Below the pieces are notes generated by a model. The model saw only the letters and a list, made by a program, of their open reading frames with translations, did no database searches and was not told the DNA's origin. Positions 57,688 to 64,000 of a stretch of DNA of 64,000 nucleotides are shown one piece after another (positions within the stretch are counted from its first letter, which is position 1; the number at the start of each line of letters is the position of its first letter). This DNA comes from Candidatus Binatia bacterium (GTDB lineage: Bacteria; Desulfobacterota; Binatia; UBA1149; JAJCZL01): contig JANQEO010000425.1 in assembly GCA_028278325.1 (NCBI GenBank), positions 38,135-102,134 on the forward strand, written 5' to 3'. Made by a program: the position numbers and the translations under genes.

Positions 57688-58349
57688 GTGCCACGCCGAG
57701 CGTCGATCCTGTCGATAAGATTGCCACTGAGACGAGACTCGACGGTCTCTGTGGCCGGGTCGGCGGCGCACTCGGCCGCCAGTGTTGTCACTGCCTCGTC
57801 CGGTATTCCGCAGGTAACAATATAGTCAAAGGCCCCGACATCCAAGTTGACGTTGAGCGCCAGCCCGTGGGAGCTCACACCATCGACGATGCGCAGCCCG
57901 ACAGAGGCAATCTTGCCTCCGGGAGCCCATACGCCCGGGTTGCCCTCGTGCCGGACGCCCTCCACTTCGAACTCGGCGAGCGTAGCTATAACCGCCTCTT
58001 CGAGTAGCTCGATCCAGGACTTGACGCCGAGCCCCAACTCTCCGATCGCGACTATGGGGTACACGACCACCTGCCCCGGCCCATGGAAGGTGGCGCGCCC
58101 GCCCCTGTCGGTGCGCACGATCTCGACGCCTTTGGAAGCCAGGATCTTGTCGTCGACCACCACGTCAGCCTCGGGCGCATGACGTCCGAGCGTGATGGTG
58201 GCCGGATGCTCGACGACGATCACCAGATCGCCGATCTCCCCCCTTGCTCGGCGTCCTCGCAACTCTTCCTGGCGGGCCAGCGCTTGCCTGTAAGCCACCC
58301 TTCCCCAGCGTTGGGCACCGGTCCCGGGCTTGGTCGTGATCGCGGGCAC
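57684..58349 (-). CDS. lipB: octanoyl-[ACP]:protein N-octanoyltransferase
   Basis: LipB transfers octanoate from ACP to lipoyl domains. The catalytic pair is Lys in PGGKIASVGLRI and Cys in YIVTCGI; RTDRGGRATFHGPGQVVVYPI is the family signature. 221 residues, GTG start. lipA is not adjacent. It is translationally coupled to meaB by the 4-base overlap. Confidence 0.95.
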   Translation of the reverse strand: MPAITTKPGTGAQRWGRVAYRQALARQEELRGRRARGEIGDLVIVVEHPATITLGRHAPEADVVVDDKILASKGVEIVRTDRGGRATFHGPGQVVVYPIVAIGELGLGVKSWIELLEEAVIATLAEFEVEGVRHEGNPGVWAPGGKIASVGLRIVDGVSSHGLALNVNLDVGAFDYIVTCGIPDEAVTTLAAECAADPATETVESRLSGNLIDRIDARRGT

Positions 58350-58444
58350 GGCGCGACGATAGACCCTCGTACCGAAGCGCTCAACCGGCGATCCTACTCG
58401 CTCGTGTTTGCATGCGAGGGCCCCGCTACGCTCTAATTGAGGCC

Positions 58445-58777
58445 ATGGGTCTGCGCTCGCCGATGCTGATGGTCACCGGAGCCCTGTTCTTGTTCTTGGG
58501 CGTGGGCAACTGGGCCATGGGATCGGTAAAGATGAAGCAGTACCGCGAACGCGTGCGCGCCGTGGTCCAAAAGGCCGGCCCAGAGGTCAAGCGTCCGTAC
58601 CGTGGAACGGCATCCATACTGGAACGCCGCTCGGACTTCGGACTTGCCTACGAGAACGCGCGCCTGAAGTACTACCAGTACCGCGTCGTGCATCGTGGCG
58701 GCCGCGTGCTCACAATACTCGGCGCGACCATCTTCATCGGCACCTTGGTGAGCCGATGGAACCCGCCTGCACGTTAG
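58445..58777 (+). CDS. small two-helix membrane protein
   Basis: 110 residues from ATG at 58445 (frame open to 58412). Two membrane helices, LMVTGALFLFLGVGNWAMG and RVLTILGATIFIGTLV, flank a basic cytoplasmic-looking loop with RERVRAVVQKAGPEVKRPYRGTASILERR. No known family. Divergent from lipB and 176 bases ahead of the histidine kinase. Confidence 0.6.
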   Translation: MGLRSPMLMVTGALFLFLGVGNWAMGSVKMKQYRERVRAVVQKAGPEVKRPYRGTASILERRSDFGLAYENARLKYYQYRVVHRGGRVLTILGATIFIGTLVSRWNPPAR

Positions 58778-58953
58778 TGTCCGCCGACTGATCTTGTCCT
58801 AACCTTTCTTATTCGCGTCCCTAGTATTGACTGCGTACAGCTTTGTACGATATCGTTTTGTGCTGATCCTTCGGGACGCTGTTGGTTGTTGTGGAGTTGG
58901 TGGGGTGGACAGGGACCTGTCTCGGTCTCTGAGTCGCTCCCGTTACCCGTAAA

Positions 58954-61137
58954 ATGAACGTATTGGGCTCGACGCCCTTGGTGGCCTCGGTCGCCATCGT
59001 CTGCTTGGGCGGCTTCGTATTGCTGCGCAACCGCCGACGTCCGCTCAATCAACTGTATTTCCTGTTTTGCTGCTTCGCGCTGGCCTGGACGCTCGGTAGC
59101 TTCGTGCTGGCTCATCAAGTCACCCACACCCGTGCCCTGTATTGGGCTCATCTGGTGCAGTTCGCGACGTTGATCACGCCTGCGGTCTTCTTTCATTTCA
59201 CGCTGCTGCTCTTCGGAGTCTTCAACACTGCGGCGGTGACGGTTGCCTATCTGGCCATAGGGGCTTTAGGCGTGGCCAACTACCGCAGCCTCCTGATAGA
59301 CGGCGTCGACCGCATAGCGACGACCGGGGCCGTCTCCCAATGGTACGTATCGCCCGGACCCTGGGGATGGGTGGTCGGCGCCTATGTCGTCACGATCGTG
59401 CTGGCGACGATGGCGGTCTTGTTCTTCATCGGTCGACGGTCCTCGGGACGCCGCCGGGCCCAGGCTCGTTATCTGCTACTGGCCGTGGGCCTGGCCTTTG
59501 CCGGGGGACTTCACGACGTGTTCGGCCTACTGGGCGTTACCACCTACCCGTCGACCGAAGTTCCGCTGTATCCGCTCGGCTCGCTCGCGATGGTCGCATG
59601 GGCCGGCATACCTACCTACACCTTCCACAAGTATCACCTCGTCGACATCGACCGCGCGGTGGCGCGCACCTTCGGCAACGTCCTCGTACTGCTCTTGTTG
59701 CTGGTGTCGTGTTTCGCCGGCCTCTTGGCCGCTCAGCGTGCCTACTTCGGACAGATACAGTTCGAGTTCTCCCTCATCGCCCTCGGCGTGGTGGTGATCG
59801 CGGCTTTCGTGTTTCCGCGCATTCGAGTCGTGGCCCAGGAGAGCATCGAGCACGCTCTGTTCCGCGGACAGCAGGATTACCAAGCGGCGCTCTACAAGCT
59901 CACCCAGGAGGCCGCGCGCATACTCGACATAGACGTGTTGCTCGAAAGAGTTTGCGAAACCCTGACGTCATTGCACGGCGTGGTCGCAGCTTCGATCTAT
60001 GTGGAAGAAGAGAAACGGGGCAAGTACCGTCTCGGTGCAATGCGCGGCGCTTACGCTTCGCCCGTGCCCGAGACAATGGCTTCGACCGAGCCGGTCATAG
60101 CTTGGTTGCACGGCCACCAAACTCCGGCGGTAAGAGAAGAGCTCGAATTGCAGGCCAACACCGAGGGCGAAGGCCATCTCGTACCTCAGAGCATGGTGAA
60201 GCTGGGGGCCGACGTGGGCGTGCCCTTGACCACCGGCGACCGCATGGTCGGCATCATCTTCCTGGGCCCCAAGGAAACCGGTGACATGTTCACCCAAGAG
60301 GACGTCCAGCGTTTGAGCATCATGGCCAACCATCTCGCCGTGGCCATACGGAATGCGCGACTTTATAATGACCTGACGCGAAGTCAGGAGATCATCCAGG
60401 AATCAGATCGGCTGTCCGCCATCGGCACCATGGCAGCCGTGCTCGCTCACGAAATCCGCAACCCGTTGGTGTCGATCCGTACCTTCACGCAGTTGTTGCC
60501 CGAGCGTTACGAGGACGAAGAATTCCGTAGCTCCTTCCTCGACCTGACTCTCTCGGAAGTCGACCGCATCGGCTCGCTGATAAACGAGCTCCTCGCCTTC
60601 GCCCGTCCCGCTCCCTCCGAGCCCCGCGAGATAGATATCAACGACAGCGTCGACCGGATCAGCCGCCTACTGGAAACCCAAGCCAAAACCCATGGTGTGT
60701 CCTTGCGCTTGGAACTCGGCGACCGCCAGATCCTGGCCGTGGCCGACGAGGATCAACTCAAGCAGGTCCTCATGAACATCGTCATGAACGCCATCGAGGC
60801 CTCAGAGGAAAGGGGCGAGGTGACGGTCACCACCACCGAGTGCTTCACGCGTGGTACGGCCTTTGTTCGCATCGAGGTCAGAGACTCGGGGTGCGGAATC
60901 GACAAGGCCCACCTCGAACACATCTTCGATCCCTTCTTCACGACCCGCAAAGACGGGACCGGCTTGGGCCTGTCGATCGCACATCAGCTGGTTAACAGCC
61001 ACGGAGGCTTCATAGACGTCGATAGCCAGCTAGGGACAGGCACTTCCTTCTATATTCACATTCCGGTGGAATCGTCCGAGATCGCGACCCAGATCGCCGG
61101 CTCCCAGCCGGCGCCCCAGCAGGGACCTCATGGCTGA
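58954..61137 (+). CDS. membrane sensor histidine kinase with GAF domain
   Basis: 727 residues. About eight N-terminal membrane helices (5-290), a GAF domain (about 320-470), a dimerisation/phosphoacceptor domain with His in LAHEIRNPLVSI (near 498) and an intact ATPase domain: N box LMNIVMNAIEAS, G1 DSGCGID, F box FDPFFTTR, G2 GTGLGLSIA. It resembles kinases paired with NtrC-type regulators, including the N-terminal layout of PEP-CTERM kinase PrsK, although no exosortase genes are visible. The 8-base overlap with the next gene and an NtrC regulator downstream suggest one phosphorelay. Confidence 0.88.
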   Translation: MNVLGSTPLVASVAIVCLGGFVLLRNRRRPLNQLYFLFCCFALAWTLGSFVLAHQVTHTRALYWAHLVQFATLITPAVFFHFTLLLFGVFNTAAVTVAYLAIGALGVANYRSLLIDGVDRIATTGAVSQWYVSPGPWGWVVGAYVVTIVLATMAVLFFIGRRSSGRRRAQARYLLLAVGLAFAGGLHDVFGLLGVTTYPSTEVPLYPLGSLAMVAWAGIPTYTFHKYHLVDIDRAVARTFGNVLVLLLLLVSCFAGLLAAQRAYFGQIQFEFSLIALGVVVIAAFVFPRIRVVAQESIEHALFRGQQDYQAALYKLTQEAARILDIDVLLERVCETLTSLHGVVAASIYVEEEKRGKYRLGAMRGAYASPVPETMASTEPVIAWLHGHQTPAVREELELQANTEGEGHLVPQSMVKLGADVGVPLTTGDRMVGIIFLGPKETGDMFTQEDVQRLSIMANHLAVAIRNARLYNDLTRSQEIIQESDRLSAIGTMAAVLAHEIRNPLVSIRTFTQLLPERYEDEEFRSSFLDLTLSEVDRIGSLINELLAFARPAPSEPREIDINDSVDRISRLLETQAKTHGVSLRLELGDRQILAVADEDQLKQVLMNIVMNAIEASEERGEVTVTTTECFTRGTAFVRIEVRDSGCGIDKAHLEHIFDPFFTTRKDGTGLGLSIAHQLVNSHGGFIDVDSQLGTGTSFYIHIPVESSEIATQIAGSQPAPQQGPHG

Positions 61138-62908
61138 GATCATCCTCATAAGCTCCTCGGAGGGCGTGCAGACCACGATCCAGGCGGTGCTGGGGGGCCA
61201 GCAGCATCATGTAAGTGTCTACGATCAGCCCGAGCGCTTGCCCAAGGCCGACGTAGTCATAGCGGACCTCTCGGGCACCGACCTGGACGATCCCTCGACA
61301 AATGCCCTGCTCGCGCGTGCTCCGCGGGCCCTGGTGCTGCTCGAAAGGGATTGCCCGGTCCCCGTCGGAGTTCAAGAGACTTCTCAGTTTGCGATCCTGA
61401 GGAAGCCCTTCGACAGCTTCGAGTTGAGCCTCAAGATCTCCGCCCTGCTGCGTGCCCGCGCTGCTGAGCCAAGCTCCCGGCCGTCCTCGCCGGGCGCCGA
61501 CGGACTCGACAGATGGCTGGAGTTCCCCTTCGTTCCGGCACCGGCCGGCGCCCTTCTGCGTCGAGCGGCGGTCATGGCTGCGCCGCTGTGGATCATGGGT
61601 GAACCGGGCAGCGGCCGTCGGCGCATCGCCGCGGCCGTTGCCGGGAGATCTCAGCCCTCCCTGGGCCTCGAGAACTGGTACGGAGACGAGCCTCTGGAGG
61701 ATGCCCTTGCGCGTGCTTCTGAACGTCAATCCGCCCTCTACGTCGAAGCCGTCGACGAACGCAGCCTGGCCGACCAGGCGCGGCTTGCAGCTGCCGTAGA
61801 CACGGGGCTGCCCACCAAGCTCATCGTAACCTCCGTGCTCGACCCGGCATCTGCCGTCGTCGAGGGTCGTTTCTCACGCGAGCTCTACCATGCGCTCAGT
61901 GCGCTGATAGTGCAGGTATCGCCGTTACGCGAGAGACCCGCCGCTATCGCTCCGCTGGTGCAGCTGATCACGGCCGGTGTTGCCGAGTCTCTCGGCGGCA
62001 AGGCGGTAACCTACAGCGCCGAGGCCATGGCCAGATTGCAGGCCTATATGTGGCCGGGAAACTACGTCGAGCTCGAGGCCGTCATCAATCGCACGCTTTT
62101 TTCTCTGCCCCGCCTCAACACCGACGGACGTGTAATCGCGCCGGCGGAATTACGCTTTGTGGCCGATGTCGACACCGGCCCCGCCGCCGAACCGCCGGCA
62201 CAGCCGGCCCGTGTGGCGGAGGCGCCTGCCAAAGCCGAGATCGAAGGCAGCGGGGCCCTCGAACACGTCCTTTCGGGATTGGCCCACGACCTTCGCAACC
62301 CGATGGTCGCCATAAAGACCTTTGCCGGTCTGCTGTCGGACGCGGAAGCTCAGCCGGATTCGAGCAAGGAACTCGGAATGCTGGCCCGTGACGCTTGCGA
62401 CCGTGTGGAATCCTATCTCGAGACCCTGCTCGAGTACGGGCACATGACCGAGCCCTCGCCCACCAAGGTGGACGTCGGCGACCTGCTGCGTACGGTGGTG
62501 GGATCTCTGGATCCCGGCCTCGGCAAACGCGTGAAGCTGGAAGTGACCGGCGCCCTGCCGGTCAAGGTCGACCGCGATCAGATCCGCTTCGCGTTGGACA
62601 ATCTACTCGAGGCCGCCGTAAGCGACCTCGGAGAAAGCGGCTCCGTGAGGATCACCACTACAAGTGGCGGGACGGTCCTTTGGACGATCGAAACGGAGCA
62701 TGGTCCCGGATCGCAACTCCGAGACATGAGCGAGGACGGTGAGAAATCGCCTACGTGGAGGGTCTTGCTGGCCCGAACGCTCACGGAGCGTAACGGTGGA
62801 AAGTTGGAGATGCACTCGACAAGCACCACTACCACTTTGAAGTGGCGTTTGCCGGTGATGGAGGAGGAAGGAGCTCATGGCAAGCAAACCGATCGTACTC
62901 ATCGTTGA
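61130..62908 (+). CDS. degenerate receiver-AAA+-histidine kinase hybrid
   Basis: 592 residues with three recognisable but altered modules. Residues 1-107 look like a receiver with the acidic pair replaced (ILISSSEG), an Asp in VIADLSG and a conserved LRKPF. Residues 128-345 align with the NtrC AAA+ domain, but Walker A reads GEPGSGRRR, Walker B LYVEAV, there is no GAFTGA loop, and later motifs (SPLRERP, MWPGNYVELEAVINR) are kept. Residues 375-585 resemble a kinase core with His in GLAHDLRNPMVAI, while the N box (NLLEAA) and glycine boxes are degraded. Probably a non-catalytic hub or phosphotransfer protein between the flanking kinase and regulator. Confidence 0.8.
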   Translation: MAEIILISSSEGVQTTIQAVLGGQQHHVSVYDQPERLPKADVVIADLSGTDLDDPSTNALLARAPRALVLLERDCPVPVGVQETSQFAILRKPFDSFELSLKISALLRARAAEPSSRPSSPGADGLDRWLEFPFVPAPAGALLRRAAVMAAPLWIMGEPGSGRRRIAAAVAGRSQPSLGLENWYGDEPLEDALARASERQSALYVEAVDERSLADQARLAAAVDTGLPTKLIVTSVLDPASAVVEGRFSRELYHALSALIVQVSPLRERPAAIAPLVQLITAGVAESLGGKAVTYSAEAMARLQAYMWPGNYVELEAVINRTLFSLPRLNTDGRVIAPAELRFVADVDTGPAAEPPAQPARVAEAPAKAEIEGSGALEHVLSGLAHDLRNPMVAIKTFAGLLSDAEAQPDSSKELGMLARDACDRVESYLETLLEYGHMTEPSPTKVDVGDLLRTVVGSLDPGLGKRVKLEVTGALPVKVDRDQIRFALDNLLEAAVSDLGESGSVRITTTSGGTVLWTIETEHGPGSQLRDMSEDGEKSPTWRVLLARTLTERNGGKLEMHSTSTTTTLKWRLPVMEEEGAHGKQTDRTHR

Positions 62909-64000
62909 CGATGAACCCGGAGTAAGGGAATCCGTCAAAATGGTGCTCAAGGATTCGTTCGAGCCGGTCACGGCCGAATCCGGAGAGAGCGCGATCAAAT
63001 GGCTGGGGGGCTCTCACGCCGATCTGGTCTTCCTCGACATACTGATGCCGGGAATGGACGGGCTCGAGGTTCTGGAGCGCATCCGGGAGACGGACCGGCT
63101 GCTGCCGGTCGTCATGCTGACGGCCACGAAAACCGTGAAGACCGCAGTCACGGCAATGAAGCTCGGCGCGTTCGACTACATAACCAAGCCCTTCGACATC
63201 GACGAGCTTCGAGTCGTCGCCGAGAGGGCCACCGAGAACGCCAGCCTCAAACGTGAGGTCGAGCAGCTGCGCGACGCCGTCGGCAAGCGCTACCAGTTCG
63301 ACAACGTCATAGGCGAATCCGATGCCATGCAGGCGGTGTTCAAGACGGTCACGGCTGTGTCTCCGCTCAAGACCACGGTGCTGATCACCGGAGAATCCGG
63401 AACCGGAAAGGAACTCATAGCCAAGGCCATCCACTACAACAGCCCGCGGTCGTCGGCTCCCATGGTCACGATCAACTGCGCGGCCATTCCCGACAACCTG
63501 CTCGAGAGTGAGCTCTTCGGCCACGAGAGGGGATCGTTCACCGACGCCGTCGAGCAGAAGATCGGGCAGTTCGAAATGGCCCACAAAGGGACGATCTTTC
63601 TCGACGAGATCGGTGAGATGAGCCCGGCCTTGCAGGCCAAACTGTTGAGGGTATTGGAGGAGGAAAAGATCCTTCGGGTCGGGGGCAGTCAGCCGATCTC
63701 GGTCGATGTGCGTGTCATCGCCGCGACCAACCGTAACCTGCGCAACGAGATCGACGAGGGCGGATTCCGTGCCGACCTCTACTACCGCCTCAACGTGGTT
63801 TCGATCGCTATTCCGCCCTTGCGTGAGAGGATCGACGACATTCCACACCTGATCCGGCACTTCCTGCAGGCCAAGACCACGGAGCTCGGACTTGCCGAGA
63901 AACAGCTCAAGCCCGAGACGGTCGATAAACTGCTCCAGTATCCGTGGCCGGGCAATGCCAGGGAATTGGAGAACGTCATCGAGCGCACGCTGGTGCTCAG
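62877..64000 (+). CDS. sigma-54-dependent NtrC-family response regulator (cut by window end)
   Basis: The first 374 residues are present, from ATG at 62877 after GAGGAGGAAGGAG; it overlaps the previous gene by 32 bases. The receiver is intact (IVDDEPG, phospho-Asp in VFLDILMPG, Lys in ITKPFD). The AAA+ domain has GESGTGKE (Walker A), FLDEIGEM (Walker B), PPLRERIDDI and YPWPGNARELENVIERT. The sigma-54 contact loop reads ERGSFTDA instead of GAFTGA. The C-terminal DNA-binding helix is outside the window. It is the likely output of the kinase-hybrid pair upstream. Confidence 0.93.
   Translation, partial: MASKPIVLIVDDEPGVRESVKMVLKDSFEPVTAESGESAIKWLGGSHADLVFLDILMPGMDGLEVLERIRETDRLLPVVMLTATKTVKTAVTAMKLGAFDYITKPFDIDELRVVAERATENASLKREVEQLRDAVGKRYQFDNVIGESDAMQAVFKTVTAVSPLKTTVLITGESGTGKELIAKAIHYNSPRSSAPMVTINCAAIPDNLLESELFGHERGSFTDAVEQKIGQFEMAHKGTIFLDEIGEMSPALQAKLLRVLEEEKILRVGGSQPISVDVRVIAATNRNLRNEIDEGGFRADLYYRLNVVSIAIPPLRERIDDIPHLIRHFLQAKTTELGLAEKQLKPETVDKLLQYPWPGNARELENVIERTLVL

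Noticed and set aside
58835..58862. Possible sigma-70 promoter and ACGATATCGT palindrome before the histidine kinase
   Set aside because: TTGACT is present but the -10 match is poor; not strong enough to list as a feature.
58954..62908. Assignment of the kinase operon to the PEP-CTERM PrsK/PrsR system
   Set aside because: The kinase layout is similar, but no exosortase or PEP-CTERM protein is visible and the middle hybrid protein is not part of that system.

Overview
The window is a high-GC bacterial chromosome segment. Gene content and order suggest a deltaproteobacteria-like lineage (Myxococcota, Desulfobacterota or Candidatus Binatota type). The clues are the minus-strand order tilS-ftsH-cdaA-ybbR-glmM-pdxJ-nnrD-tsaE-lysC-cimA, a Myxococcus-type 'CGNG..E..CDDGN' cysteine motif in a secreted protein, and an NtrC-type signalling operon. 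The lineage is inferred from gene content only; no rRNA gene is present.

Layout. 1-6630 (minus): start of htpX, an alpha/beta-hydrolase/adenylyl cyclase fusion, a GST-like protein, a TPR membrane protein, a bifunctional-nuclease-family protein and a VWA/MoxR pair. 6751-7518 (plus): an NRDE protein. 7503-33907 (minus): 21 co-directional, mostly overlapping housekeeping genes, read from tilS down to pgsA, covering proteolysis, c-di-AMP synthesis, cell-wall precursor, vitamin B6, NAD(P)H repair, tRNA modification, aspartate kinase and citramalate synthase, sulfur transfer, RNase III, the GTPases Era, Der and HflX, purine synthesis and DNA polymerase III. 33936-43856: secreted and membrane proteins (a secreted hydrolase with cysteine-rich repeats, an RND exporter, a GPH-type transporter, a membrane protein with a pseudopilin-like tail) and a hotdog thioesterase.

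43880-56611 is a 12.7-kb integrative element in the 3' half of a tRNA-Met gene, bounded by 51-bp identical direct repeats. It carries a tyrosine integrase, two excisionase-like HTH proteins, an AAA-like ATPase with an altered P-loop, a repeat-rich candidate control region, and cargo consisting mainly of exported or membrane-anchored proteins: a beta-roll repeat protein, a membrane-anchored Mrr-type nuclease overlapping a Rap1a-like periplasmic protein, and a four-gene operon with an exported trypsin-like protease. The last residues of the integrase are encoded by the att core, so its C-terminus should differ between integrated and excised forms.

56677-64000: meaB and lipB (minus), then a small membrane protein and a three-gene signalling operon (plus). 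The operon encodes a membrane histidine kinase, an unusual protein combining a degenerate receiver, a degenerate sigma-54 AAA+ domain and a degenerate kinase core, and an NtrC-family regulator cut by the window end. The best candidates for undescribed biology are this middle signalling protein, the element cargo and the membrane-pseudopilin fusion.
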